A DNA stretch of 64,000 bases, from contig CALXAT010000005.1 of assembly GCA_944386365.1 (NCBI GenBank), forward strand, positions 1-64,000, given 5' to 3'. Each line of letters begins with the position of its first letter. The first letter of the stretch is position 1. Below the pieces are notes generated by a model. That model saw only the letters and a program-made list of their open reading frames with translations. It had not been told where the DNA came from and did no database searches. The position numbers were made by a program, and so were the translations under genes. This stretch comes from an uncultured Clostridia bacterium (GTDB lineage: Bacteria > Bacillota > Clostridia > TANB77 > CAG-508). Of this stretch, positions 45,223-53,857 are shown in pieces.

Positions 45223-47082
45223 ATGTTTAATATAGAAGAAGAATTAAAAAAACTACCAGGGAAACCTGGTGTTTATATTATGCATGACAAAGATGATAAG
45301 ATTATTTATGTAGGAAAAGCAGTTTCTTTAAAAAATAGAGTAAGACAATATTTTCGAAAAACAAATAAAACTGCGAGAATTGAAAAAATGGTTTCTTTAA
45401 TAGATCATTTTGAATATATTGTTGTGGATAATGAGGCAGAAGCATTAATCTTGGAATGTAATTTAATAAAAAAGAACAGGCCCAAATTCAATGTCTTATT
45501 AAAAGATGATAAAACCTATCCCTATATAAAAATTGATGTTAAATCAGAATACCCCGGAGCATATTATACAAGAAGAATTGTAAATGATGGTTCAAAATAT
45601 TTTGGACCTTATGCAAATCCTGGTGCAGCAAAAGAAATGTTAGATTTTATTAAAGAAAGATATAAAATTCATCAATGTAGAACTTTAAAAGAACGAACAA
45701 GACCATGTTTAAATTATCATATAGGTAGATGTTTAGCACCATGTATGGGAAATGTTGATAAGGTAGAGTATAGAAAACAAGTTAATGAAATTATTGATTT
45801 ATTAGAGGGAAAAACAGATAAAGTTTTAAAAGATTTGGAAAGGCAAATGCAAGAAGCATCTCAAAAAATGGAATACGAAAAGGCAGCCTATTTAAGAGAT
45901 AGAAAACAAGCCATTGAAAGGGCATCGGCAAAACAAAAAGTGTCTAATATATCAGAAAATAGTATTGATGTTATTGGAATTGCTAAATCAGATTTAGAAG
46001 TCTGTGTGGAAATCTTTTTTGTAAGAAATAGTAAAATGATAGGAAGAGAGCAATATTTCTATAATGACCTAAAAGATATGGAAGATAGTGAAATTCTATC
46101 AGGTTTTATCAAACAATATTATTTTGATAACCCCAATATTCCTAGTAAAATTATGATTAGAGAAGAAATAGAGGATAAAGAGGCTATAGAAAAATGGTTA
46201 TCCACAGAATTAGGAAAAAAAGTGGAAATTAAAACACCAAAGAAAGGTGAAAAACTTAGATTTGTGGAAATGGCAGAAAATAATGCAAAAGTAACGTTAG
46301 ATAATAAAGAAAAAGATAAAAGCGAAATCTTGCTAGAATTAAAAGAAGTTTTAAAAATGGATAAATTGCCAAGAAAAATAGAAACGTTTGATATATCTAA
46401 TATATCGGGAGAATATATGGTGGCTGGAATGTGTGTAATGCAAGATGGGGTCATCAAAAAGAATTTATCCAGAAGATTTAAAATTAAAACAGTTTATGGG
46501 CAAGATGACCCAAAGTGTATGGAAGAAGTTATTACTAGAAGAATAAGACATTCTATTGAAAACCAAAACAGAGGATTTGGAAAACTTCCAGATGTTATAT
46601 TTACTGATGGTGGCATTACCCAAATACGAGCAACCAAACAAGCCATTCAAAATGTTTTAAATGAAGAAAAAGAAAAGACTATACAAGAAGATATAACAGA
46701 ACAAGATAAAAAAGAGAAATTAGAAATGCTAGAAAAAGAATTAGATATTAAAGTATTTGGTATGGTAAAAAATGATAAACACCAAACAAGAGCGTTAATG
46801 GATGAAGATAGAAACGAACTAATCATTTCAGAAAACTTAATGAAGTTAATTACAAGATTCCAAGATACGGTTCATGATACAGCAATTACCTATCATAGGA
46901 AGTTAAGAGATAAAGAAATGAGAAGATCAGCATTAGATGACGTTAAAGGAATTGGAACTGTAAAGAAACAAGCTTTATTAAAAAAGTTTGGAAGTGTAGA
47001 AAAAATAAAACAAGCTTCTATAGAAGAATTACTGCAAGTAAAAGGCATTACAAGAGAATTAGCAGAAAAATTAAAACAATAA
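45223..47082 (+). CDS. uvrC: UvrABC nuclease subunit UvrC
   Basis: 619 residues: GIY-YIG N-terminal nuclease (PGKPGVYIMHDKDDKIIYVGKA), Cys-rich HQCRTLKERTRPCLNYHIGRCLAPC, UVR motif (about 205-240), RNase H-like second nuclease (FDISNISGEYMVAGM, PDVIFTDGGITQI) and C-terminal helix-hairpin-helix pair (DDVKGIGTVKKQALLKKFGS). It makes both incisions in nucleotide excision repair. Length is normal for Clostridia. Confidence 0.96.
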   Translation: MFNIEEELKKLPGKPGVYIMHDKDDKIIYVGKAVSLKNRVRQYFRKTNKTARIEKMVSLIDHFEYIVVDNEAEALILECNLIKKNRPKFNVLLKDDKTYPYIKIDVKSEYPGAYYTRRIVNDGSKYFGPYANPGAAKEMLDFIKERYKIHQCRTLKERTRPCLNYHIGRCLAPCMGNVDKVEYRKQVNEIIDLLEGKTDKVLKDLERQMQEASQKMEYEKAAYLRDRKQAIERASAKQKVSNISENSIDVIGIAKSDLEVCVEIFFVRNSKMIGREQYFYNDLKDMEDSEILSGFIKQYYFDNPNIPSKIMIREEIEDKEAIEKWLSTELGKKVEIKTPKKGEKLRFVEMAENNAKVTLDNKEKDKSEILLELKEVLKMDKLPRKIETFDISNISGEYMVAGMCVMQDGVIKKNLSRRFKIKTVYGQDDPKCMEEVITRRIRHSIENQNRGFGKLPDVIFTDGGITQIRATKQAIQNVLNEEKEKTIQEDITEQDKKEKLEMLEKELDIKVFGMVKNDKHQTRALMDEDRNELIISENLMKLITRFQDTVHDTAITYHRKLRDKEMRRSALDDVKGIGTVKKQALLKKFGSVEKIKQASIEELLQVKGITRELAEKLKQ

Positions 47083-47102
47083 AATATAAAAAAAGTGGGG
47101 AG

Positions 47103-47273
47103 TTATCTCCCCGTCTGGACGTACTTTCTACGTCCTTTTTTAATTTGTCCATAGATGGACAGACCTGGATAGCGACCGGCTAATCCAGCAGTAACCCTGT
47201 GAATCTGAATGCTATGATAAAGAAAACCTCCTATCACCAGACAAACAGGAATTAAAACAATTGCTTTTTTCAT
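47103..47273 (-). CDS. 56-residue small membrane protein with atypical codon use
   Basis: The minus-strand frame encodes an N-terminal helix (MKKAIVLIPVCLVIGGFLYH) and a basic tail (IKKGRRKYVQTGR). AAGGAGG precedes the ATG at 47273 with about nine bases spacing (another ATG at 47279 is too close). Codons such as CTG, GTC and GGC are unlike the AT-rich neighbours. The stop codon is in the loop of a GGGGAG/CTCCCC hairpin with a T run on that strand, a combined stop and terminator. Possibly imported together with 47488-47793. Confidence 0.6.
   Translation of the reverse strand: MKKAIVLIPVCLVIGGFLYHSIQIHRVTAGLAGRYPGLSIYGQIKKGRRKYVQTGR
47117..47142 (+). terminator. Intrinsic terminator after uvrC
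   Basis: GGACGTA with TACGTCC (47117-47123, 47129-47135) and a six-T run. It lies inside the antisense small gene at 47103-47273. A second hairpin, GGGGAG/CTCCCC, lies just before it and, read on the minus strand, is followed by seven T residues. Confidence 0.8.
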
Positions 47274-47441
47274 GTGCATAGCCCTCCTTCGGTAAATATA
47301 AAAAGCAATTCACAGAGAATTTTCTCTGTAAGGTTCTAAAATACTATAGCACAAATCATCTGAAATATCAATTATTTAAGGAAAGTAAGAAGTTAATGTT
47401 AGACGTATGAACTGAAATAAAATGCAAAAATTCAGTATAAT

Positions 47442-47484
47442 AAAAAGAGCGACCAATCCGAATTGTTTCGAATTGGTCTTTTTA
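47442..47484. terminator. Hairpin terminator, both strands
   Basis: GACCAAT with ATTGGTC (47451-47457, 47472-47478) plus an inner CGAA/TTCG helix, flanked by A and T runs. On the minus strand it ends the 47793-47488 gene. Confidence 0.8.
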
Positions 47485-47487
47485 AGC

Positions 47488-47793
47488 TCACTTTTCTTGA
47501 TCGCCGTGTTTCTTTACAGGCTTATTTAACCAATGCCAGAAAATGGCACAAGCAACAAAAGCCAGCGCAGCTCCCACAGCACCTGAAATGAGCCAGTCAA
47601 TTGGGAAGTTTAGAATTGCGCCCCAGATTGCTCCAGGAATACTTCCCAATGCACGTCCTAGGGCTTGGTGGTTCAGGACAATCAGTGCGACAGTCAAAAC
47701 CACTAACACAAGAAGTGCAAAAATAATTGCGATTACAACCCCTGATCCCAGCTTTCGCTGGATTTTCCGTTTCAGCCGATGAAATTGTTTCAT
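47488..47793 (-). CDS. 101-residue membrane protein, GC-richer, with two sense CGG codons
   Basis: Two hydrophobic regions (about residues 18-45 and 66-88) between a basic N terminus (MKQFHRLKRKIQRK) and a charged tail (KPVKKHGDQEK). AAAGGAGAG precedes the ATG. GC-rich codons (CTG, GTC, GCG, GGC) contrast sharply with the surrounding genes. Codons 6 and 9 are CGG, the only in-frame CGG codons I found outside frameshift junctions; a +1 shift at the first would give His-Gly-stop. It looks recently acquired. No family recognised. Confidence 0.65.
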   Translation of the reverse strand: MKQFHRLKRKIQRKLGSGVVIAIIFALLVLVVLTVALIVLNHQALGRALGSIPGAIWGAILNFPIDWLISGAVGAALAFVACAIFWHWLNKPVKKHGDQEK

Positions 47794-48018
47794 GTTTATA
47801 CTCTCCTTTGCTGTAATATGGGTTCAATCTTTGAGAAGACTTTTCTTCTCAAACTATCTCCATTATACCACAAAATAGCTAAAAATACAAATTTATGTAT
47901 ACTTTCAAGGAAAAACAGAGAAAAAATGTAAAAAATCTGAAAAGTTATTAAAAAATAAGTCATAAAAGAAACATAAGTTGAATATCCTATTATGAAAATA
48001 ATTGAAGGAGGAATGAAA

Positions 48019-48210
48019 ATGGAGTATACGGAAGATAAACTACTAAATTTAGAGTTAAGAAGGGCAAGTGCAAAGTCAAAAGACAAAAAACTTATAAAGA
48101 AAATACAAAAACATAAATGGATTAGTATGATAATTACAGCTTTAATCATATTATCTAGTATAAATGCAATCATGCTATATAATTTTTTTAAAATTTTACA
48201 AAACATTTGA
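48019..48210 (+). CDS. Small single-pass membrane protein
   Basis: 63 residues: a charged N-terminal half (NLELRRASAKSKDKKLIKKIQKHK in two parts) and a C-terminal helix (SMIITALIILSSINAIMLYNFF), so probably tail-anchored. ATG 48019 is chosen because AAGGAGG at 48004-48010 gives eight bases of spacing; ATG 48013 is too close. Unknown function. It lies ahead of hicB. Confidence 0.6.
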   Translation: MEYTEDKLLNLELRRASAKSKDKKLIKKIQKHKWISMIITALIILSSINAIMLYNFFKILQNI

Positions 48211-48259
48211 ATTTATGAAAAAAGGAAGTATAATATGTAACAAGAAAGAAGCTAAAAAT

Positions 48260-48442
48260 ATGAGTATAAAATATAATGTTATGATACAAAAAGAAGAAGA
48301 ATGGTATGTAGCAAAATGTTTAGACAATAATGTTGCATCGCAAGGGAAAACAATAGAAGAAGCATTAGAGTTATATTTACAAAATGAAGAAATAATACAA
48401 CCGAAAGAAACCTATTTAACAACATTGGAGGTGGCTATATGA
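48260..48442 (+). CDS. hicB: HicB-type antitoxin
   Basis: 60 residues matching the partial RNase H-like HicB fold: IKYNVMIQKEEEWYVAKCLDNNVASQGKTIEEALELYLQ in two pieces. It lacks a separate DNA-binding domain, as many short clostridial HicB proteins do. Its TGA overlaps the ATG of a degraded hicA by four bases (ATGA), with GGAGGTG in front, the usual coupled layout. Because hicA is broken, it is now an orphan or could neutralise a HicA elsewhere. Confidence 0.8.
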   Translation: MSIKYNVMIQKEEEWYVAKCLDNNVASQGKTIEEALELYLQNEEIIQPKETYLTTLEVAI

Positions 48443-48671
48443 GTTCTAAATACCCAATACTACCTCCAGAAAAAAATTATTAAAGTAATGAAAAAAATTG
48501 GAGTTTCATAAAATATCACAGAAAGGAAGTCATACTAAATACATAAATGATAAAACTGGAAAGATATTTATTATTCCAATGCATTACGAAATTGCAAAAG
48601 GAACTTTAAAAAGCATCTTAGAATAGGCGGATATAGAATTAGAAGAATTTTTAAAATATTTAAAATCATAA
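48439..48671 (+). pseudogene. hicA: Decayed hicA toxin gene
   Basis: Pieces of HicA are found in successive frames: SSKYPILPPEK, then IIKVMKKIG, then FHKISQKGSHTKYINDKTGK and IPMHYEIAKGTLKSILE, TAG, ADIELEEFLKYLK. There is an extra A in the AAAAAAA run near 48470, an extra G near 48500 and an in-frame TAG at 48624-48626 where Gln is expected. The catalytic His region (GSHTKY) is preserved. None of the lesions involves CGG, so this is ordinary decay. Confidence 0.8.
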
Positions 48672-48779
48672 AATTTTTAAATCGTTAAATACCCTTGGAA
48701 AAATCAAAAAAATATGATAAAATAATGCTATTCTAATAATAGGAGGGATAGTAGTTTATTTAGGCTACTAAAAAAAATT

Positions 48780-49643
48780 ATGAAAATAGCAAATGAATGG
48801 AAAGATTATAAAATATTAGATATGGCAGATGGCCAAAAATTAGAAAAATGGGGTAATGTCATATTATCTAGACCAGATCCACAAATTATTTGGAAAAATA
48901 AAAGCTTTCCAAATAAATGGAAAGATATTAATGCTGTATATAATAGAAGTAAAACAGGTGGTGGTTCATGGGATTTTAAGAAAAAAATGCCTGCCCAATG
49001 GCAAATAAAATATAAAAACTTAATATTCAATATTAAACCAATGGGATTTAAACATACAGGATTATTTCCAGAACAAGCTGTTAATTGGGACTGGATGATA
49101 CATAAAATCAAAAGTGAAAAAAGAGAAATTAAAGTATTGAACTTATTTGCATATACTGGAGGAGCAACAGTTGCTTGCTTATCAGCAGGAGCTTCTGTAT
49201 GTCATGTGGATAGTTCAAAAGGAATGACCACTTGGGCAAAAGAAAATGTCATGTCATCAGGATTTCAAGATAGACCAGTTAGATTTATTGTAGATGATGT
49301 TGTTAAATTTGTTAATAGAGAAATCAGAAGAGGAAACAAATATGATGCTATTATTATGGATCCACCATCTTATGGAAGAGGTGCCAAGGGAGAAGTATGG
49401 CAGTTTGAAAACAATATCTATGATTTAGTAGAATTATGTACAAATGTATTATCAGATAATCCATTATTCTTTTTAATTAATTCTTATACGACAGGAATAT
49501 CTAGTAAAGTTCTAGAAGACATTTTATACTTAACCATATCTAAAAAATATAAAGGAAAAATAGAATCAGGAGAAATTGGGCTTCCTATGGAGAATTCTAA
49601 ATTAGTATTGCCTTGTGGAATTTATGGAAGATGGGAAAAATAA
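48780..49643 (+). CDS. Class I SAM-dependent methyltransferase, RlmI-related
   Basis: 287 residues. The SAM-binding motif is LNLFAYTGGATVACLSAGA and the catalytic-loop motif is IIMDPPSYGRG, both typical of the RlmI/RlmK-type rRNA methyltransferase group. The N-terminal part (KWGNVILSRPDPQIIW) is distinctive. It is 12 bases before a RluA-type synthase, hinting at rRNA modification. The start is ATG 48780 without a strong ribosome binding site (GGAGGG about 35 bases upstream), so the true start is slightly uncertain. Confidence 0.85.
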   Translation: MKIANEWKDYKILDMADGQKLEKWGNVILSRPDPQIIWKNKSFPNKWKDINAVYNRSKTGGGSWDFKKKMPAQWQIKYKNLIFNIKPMGFKHTGLFPEQAVNWDWMIHKIKSEKREIKVLNLFAYTGGATVACLSAGASVCHVDSSKGMTTWAKENVMSSGFQDRPVRFIVDDVVKFVNREIRRGNKYDAIIMDPPSYGRGAKGEVWQFENNIYDLVELCTNVLSDNPLFFLINSYTTGISSKVLEDILYLTISKKYKGKIESGEIGLPMENSKLVLPCGIYGRWEK

Positions 49644-49655
49644 AAGGAGAATTTT

Positions 49656-50357
49656 ATGCAGAAATTAAAAATAATATATGAAGATAATCATATCATTGTT
49701 GTAGAAAAAATACCCAATATACCATCACAGTCTGACAAAACAGGAGATATGGATATGCTAAACTTGGTTAAAGAATATATTAAAGAAAAATATCATAAAC
49801 CAGGAAATGTATATTTAGGATTGGTACATAGATTAGATAGACCTGTTGGCGGTGTTATGGTATTTGCAAAAACTTCAAAAGCTGCTTCAAGGTTGAGTAA
49901 TCAAGTAAGAGAAAAAATCTTTAAGAAAGAATATTTGGCAGTTGTAGACGGAAAATTTGAAAATGCAAAAGGGACATTAGTAGATTATTTATATAAAGAT
50001 GAAAGAAATAATATAAGTAAGGTAGTTCATAAGGAAAAGAAAAATGCTAAAGAAGCAAAGTTAGATTATGAAGTTCTAAAATATAATGCAGTAAAGGATT
50101 TGTCTTTAGTGAGAATAAATTTACATACAGGGAGACATCATCAAATTAGAGTGCAGTTATCTCATTTTGGGCATAGTATATTTGGAGACCAAAAATATGG
50201 AACAAGAGGAAAAGGAAAACAAATTGCTTTATGGGCATATAAATTAACAATTGAGCATCCAATAACAAAAGAAAGGATGGAATTTAAAGATTTACCAAAA
50301 CCAATTGGAACATGGTGTATATTAAAAAATGAAGATAATATAGTTGAAGAAATTTAA
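49656..50357 (+). CDS. RluA-family pseudouridine synthase without S4 domain
   Basis: 233 residues: YEDNHIIVVEKIPNIPSQ, catalytic VHRLDRPVGGVMVFAKTSKAA (Asp near residue 62), and TGRHHQIRVQLSHFGHSIFGDQKYG. There is no N-terminal S4 domain, unlike rluD at 12883. Members modify 23S rRNA or tRNA; the target cannot be read. AAAAGGAG precedes the ATG. Confidence 0.92.
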   Translation: MQKLKIIYEDNHIIVVEKIPNIPSQSDKTGDMDMLNLVKEYIKEKYHKPGNVYLGLVHRLDRPVGGVMVFAKTSKAASRLSNQVREKIFKKEYLAVVDGKFENAKGTLVDYLYKDERNNISKVVHKEKKNAKEAKLDYEVLKYNAVKDLSLVRINLHTGRHHQIRVQLSHFGHSIFGDQKYGTRGKGKQIALWAYKLTIEHPITKERMEFKDLPKPIGTWCILKNEDNIVEEI

Positions 50358-50449
50358 AAACTTTGACTATATTTTTTATATTATTTAAAATTTTTTTACA
50401 AAATAAATAGAAATAAATTTTTATAAAAGAAAATAGACCTTTTACAAAA

Positions 50450-50484
50450 TAAAAAGTACTCTAAAAAGTTAGAAGTGCTACAAT
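50450..50484 (+). promoter_or_regulatory. Candidate AgrA-controlled promoter of agrBD
   Basis: Two direct repeats TAAAAAGT (50450-50457 and 50462-50469), 12 bases apart as in LytTR binding sites, replace a good -35 box, followed by TACAAT (50479-50484). Activation by the AgrA regulator encoded nearby is inferred. Confidence 0.55.
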
Positions 50485-50511
50485 CCATTTAGCAAGAAGA
50501 GGTGAAGAAAT

Positions 50512-51138
50512 ATGATAGATAAAATCTGCACATTCTTGACAAATCGAATAAGAAAAGAAATGCCTGAAATAGATGATGAAAGAGCTGATGTGATAAATTA
50601 TGGATTACAAAACATTGTAGGCGAAATACCTAAAATCTTTTTACTATTTATAATAGCTTATGTTTTAGGAATGTTAAAAGAGGTATTATTCATGTTTATT
50701 GTATTGATTCCGTATCGAGGAGCATCTGGAGGATTTCATCTAAAAACACATTTGGGATGTATAATAGGTACAACAATTTTCTATTGTGGAACGGTACTTC
50801 TTTCACAACATATTATATTGGAAAATATAACAAAATATATATTAATAGGAATTATCTGGATATTTGGAATGATAATGATAAAGCTTTATGCACCAGCAGA
50901 TACAGAAAATGTTCCGATATTATCTAAAAAGGATAGAAAGAAAAAACAACAAATAGCGTATATTGCATATACAATAGGTCTTATTGCTGCTATGTTTATA
51001 CAAAATAATGTGATTTCAAATATATTAATATTTGGAAATTTAGAACAAACATTGACGATAACTAAATTTGCATATAGATTAACAAAAAATAAATATGGAT
51101 ATGAAGTGTATGGAGATGCTTCAACTCAAAATGTTTAA
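50512..51138 (+). CDS. agrB: AgrB-type peptide-processing membrane protease
   Basis: 208 residues with about five membrane segments and the AgrB motif RGASGGFHLKTHLGC, containing the catalytic His, followed by the catalytic Cys region. It processes AgrD into a cyclic autoinducer peptide and takes part in export. AAGAGGTGAAG precedes the ATG. agrD follows 50 bases downstream. Confidence 0.93.
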   Translation: MIDKICTFLTNRIRKEMPEIDDERADVINYGLQNIVGEIPKIFLLFIIAYVLGMLKEVLFMFIVLIPYRGASGGFHLKTHLGCIIGTTIFYCGTVLLSQHIILENITKYILIGIIWIFGMIMIKLYAPADTENVPILSKKDRKKKQQIAYIAYTIGLIAAMFIQNNVISNILIFGNLEQTLTITKFAYRLTKNKYGYEVYGDASTQNV

Positions 51139-51187
51139 AAAACATAGCCGGTATGTTTTTAATATATATTGTAAGGGGGAATCTATT

Positions 51188-51304
51188 ATGTTCAAATTTT
51201 TAGCTAAAGTAGCAGAAAAATATGCCAAAGTTACAAATACAGCTTGTTTCTTATGGCTATTACATCAACCTAAAATGCCAGCAAGTATGATAAAAAAAGA
51301 CTAA
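51188..51304 (+). CDS. agrD: AgrD cyclic-lactone autoinducer precursor
   Basis: 38 residues: amphipathic leader MFKFLAKVAEKYAKVTNTA, a Cys followed by FLWLL, then HQPKMPASMIKKD as the charged C-terminal recognition tail. The pattern Cys-x4/5 then [HY]-[QE]-P-x-x-P fits clostridial AgrD. The mature peptide is predicted as a thiolactone ring from Cys to Leu (five or six residues), with the TNTA part as a possible tail. GTAAGGGGG precedes the ATG. Confidence 0.9.
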   Translation: MFKFLAKVAEKYAKVTNTACFLWLLHQPKMPASMIKKD

Positions 51305-51307
51305 TTC

Positions 51308-51342
51308 TTGGCAAAAATAGGACGAAGAATTATTTTTGCCAA
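51308..51342 (+). other. Hairpin just after agrD
   Basis: A 12-bp perfect stem TTGGCAAAAATA with TATTTTTGCCAA (51308-51319, 51331-51342) with an 11-base loop and no T tail. It could stabilise agrBD mRNA or act as a weak terminator. Confidence 0.55.
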
Positions 51343-51347
51343 TCCCA

Positions 51348-51375
51348 TATAACTTAAAAAGTTATATGTTACAAT
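51348..51375 (+). promoter_or_regulatory. Second agr-type promoter-like element
   Basis: A palindrome ATATAACTT-AAA-AAGTTATAT followed by TTACAATCCAA. It matches the agrB promoter region in TAAAAAGTTA ... TACAATCCA. A terminator follows within about 30 bases, so any transcript would be tiny. Confidence 0.4.
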
Positions 51376-51385
51376 CCAATACAAG

Positions 51386-51410
51386 ACAGCTTTTGCAAGC
51401 TGTTTTTCTT
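51386..51410 (+). terminator. Intrinsic terminator after agrBD
   Basis: ACAGCTT with AAGCTGT (51386-51392, 51397-51403), a four-base loop and TTTTT. Confidence 0.8.
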
Positions 51411-51463
51411 TTGACATAAAAATAGATATGAACCATTTAATTCATATCTATTTTGCGTTTTTA

Positions 51464-52813
51464 TTAATAATATATTTCTATTTGTTGAGAAAAATATTTT
51501 TCATTTTTAGTTGTATATAAAGAAATATTTTTACTTTTATTTAAGATTTTTCTAACTTCCCATAGACCTAATCCAGTATGGTTTTCTTTACCAGAAAAGC
51601 CTTTATTAAAAATTTTTTCAGTATTGATATTTTTATCTTTGTAGGTATTTTCTACAATTATCAATTGTCTGTGATTTTTGGCATCATCTCTAAAAATGAT
51701 ATTAATAATTTTTTCATCACATTCACTACTAGCATCTATAGCATTGTCTAAAAGTATACCAAGTATTCTAGCAAATTCATATATTTTCATATTTAATTTA
51801 CTTAAATCTAATAAAAGTGAAATGTTTACTTTTATACCTTTTTCTTCAGCTTCATGATATTTGGTTGTCAGTAAATTATATATACCAGGATTGTTAATAA
51901 GTTTGGGATTTAAAACATATAAGTTGTTGACTTTTTGGCAATCATCTTCAAGTTGTAGGTAATATTTTTTTAGACCTTCCATGTCATTTGTTCTTACATA
52001 TCCGCCAATAGTTGTAACAATATTATCAAAATCATGTTTAAAACCTCTAACATTATCATGTAAAATGGTTAATGTCTTGTTATATTCTTCAGCATTTTGT
52101 AACTTTTGAGTTGTAGATGCTAATTTTATTACTCTGGTTAAGCTATATATACTTACACTAAAATAAGCTAGAAGGGATAAAAAACTTAGAAATGTTATTA
52201 TTACAGGTAATATATCTATATATTTAAAAGTTATAATTAGTTGGATGCATAATGTTAAGAAACCTATAAATAAATTTGCAAATAAAACACTTTTGCTTTT
52301 TTTATCAATAGTATAATCTATAAAAATTAATTTATAATGTTTTAACTTTAATAGTGAAATTATACAAAATACAATAAAATACGTTATTATAAGATACATT
52401 ATTCTATATATAGGAATTGTTTCCGACTGTTCATAATCTATATTAAACAAAGTAAGATATGGATTCATAATCAATGTACCCACTAATGCAAATAGTATAG
52501 TAGGGATTATACCAGCGAGTAATCCTTGCCAAAGAGAAGGTTTATAAATTATGAATATGAGAGTAAAAATGCCAATATAATTTATAAAAACATTCCAAGG
52601 AGAAGGAATACAATATGTGACTAATAAAATAAGAATACTGAAAGAAGTACAATAAACAATATTTTGTTTACGTGTTGTTTTAAGATTGAGTATTGTAGAA
52701 AAGGCCATTAATGTTAGTACTGATTCAAGAATGGCACTAGGGATTAGTATAATACTTATCAAAATTTCATTAGGTGTAGTTAACGCATTCCATATATTAT
52801 TCAATAATTCCAT
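51464..52813 (-). CDS. agrC: AgrC-type sensor histidine kinase
   Basis: About 449 residues starting at the ATG ending at 52813, which has GGAGG and overlaps the end of agrA by 17 bases. Six or seven N-terminal membrane segments form the peptide sensor; the kinase part has RGFKHDFDNIV (phospho-His), LGILLDNAIDAS (N box) and GLGLWEVRKIL (G box), an HPK10-type kinase. It is convergent with agrBD. It should sense the AgrD peptide and phosphorylate AgrA. Confidence 0.92.
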   Translation of the reverse strand: MELLNNIWNALTTPNEILISIILIPSAILESVLTLMAFSTILNLKTTRKQNIVYCTSFSILILLVTYCIPSPWNVFINYIGIFTLIFIIYKPSLWQGLLAGIIPTILFALVGTLIMNPYLTLFNIDYEQSETIPIYRIMYLIITYFIVFCIISLLKLKHYKLIFIDYTIDKKSKSVLFANLFIGFLTLCIQLIITFKYIDILPVIITFLSFLSLLAYFSVSIYSLTRVIKLASTTQKLQNAEEYNKTLTILHDNVRGFKHDFDNIVTTIGGYVRTNDMEGLKKYYLQLEDDCQKVNNLYVLNPKLINNPGIYNLLTTKYHEAEEKGIKVNISLLLDLSKLNMKIYEFARILGILLDNAIDASSECDEKIINIIFRDDAKNHRQLIIVENTYKDKNINTEKIFNKGFSGKENHTGLGLWEVRKILNKSKNISLYTTKNEKYFSQQIEIYY

Positions 52814-53513
52814 GATTTTTAATAACCTCCATAAATTCTTTTTTATATTTAGGTCCAATACTACAGAAAGTGTTATTATCAAAAGATACTGTTAAGGCAA
52901 CAGGATCAACATTTTTGATATTATCTAAATTAACAATATAAGATTTGTGACATCTTATGAAATTATTAGGCAATTTATCTTGAATTTTATTAAAAGAACT
53001 ATAAGATTCATAATCACGAGAAGAGGTATGAAAATTCAATTTCATACCATCTCTTTTAATATATTGAATTTGTGTTTCATCTACAAGTGTATTTTTATTA
53101 TCAATTTTAATATATTTCTTTGGTAATCCATAAACGTCATCAAAAAGTCTTTTTATAGTATCTTCTAATCTTTCATAAGTAATTGGCTTAGCTAAATAGT
53201 CAAATGTTTTATACTTATAAGCAATCATGGCATATTCTAAATGACCAGTTGTAAATATTAAATATACATTTTTATCTTTTTTTCTAATTTCTTCAGCTAA
53301 ATCCAAACCACTTTTTTGAGATTTCAAATTGATATCTAATAATAATACATCTATTTGATGTTGCTGATCAAAACAAGCTAACAAATCTTCAAAATTATTG
53401 AATTTGAAAGTAACTTGACCATCAAGGTTATTCTTTGTAAATATATTTTCTAAGAGTTTTTCTAATCTATCTAAAATATTTAAATTGTCATCACAAATCA
53501 CAAAATTTAGCAT
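52797..53513 (-). CDS. agrA: AgrA-type LytTR response regulator
   Basis: 238 residues from the ATG ending at 53513 (GGGAGGG upstream). Receiver with ICDDN, LLLDINLKSQKSGLDLAEEI (phospho-Asp) and the conserved Lys-Pro (LAKPITYE); LytTR DNA-binding domain with IKRDGMKLNFHTSSRDYESYSS in two parts, FIRCHKSYIVNL and the terminal KYKKEFMEVI. It likely activates agrBD. It starts the agrA-agrC minus operon. Confidence 0.93.
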   Translation of the reverse strand: MLNFVICDDNLNILDRLEKLLENIFTKNNLDGQVTFKFNNFEDLLACFDQQHQIDVLLLDINLKSQKSGLDLAEEIRKKDKNVYLIFTTGHLEYAMIAYKYKTFDYLAKPITYERLEDTIKRLFDDVYGLPKKYIKIDNKNTLVDETQIQYIKRDGMKLNFHTSSRDYESYSSFNKIQDKLPNNFIRCHKSYIVNLDNIKNVDPVALTVSFDNNTFCSIGPKYKKEFMEVIKNHGIIE

Positions 53514-53857
53514 AAGCAACATCCCTCCCAAAAAAATATATATTATGATAAATGTATGAATTTTCGACAACAAAAAAATAATTCCCTTATTTTTCCAGTA
53601 ACAACAACAATATATTCTAAAAAAATCATCTTGTCAATAGTATCATAATAAATTTATCTAGCGTATAACAGAGTCAATAGTAGTGATATATATAAATAAA
53701 ATCTTAAATATCATAAAATGATATGACAGGATATAAAGTAAGATAAGTGATTAATAAAAAATGTGTTAAAGAAAAGAAATATATATAAGAAGAAAAGAAT
53801 AATATTTAAAAACTAGCATAATATTAAACAGTTAAAAGTAAAATGGAGTGAATATTT

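Noticed and set aside
47543..47782. Plus-strand open frame opposite the 101-residue membrane gene
   Set aside because: No ribosome binding site; the minus frame has a strong site, membrane helices and its own terminator.
48439..48671. CGG recoding as an explanation of the broken hicA
   Set aside because: The only cgg in the region (GGCGGATA) is out of frame; lesions are an A-run insertion, a G insertion and a TAG codon.
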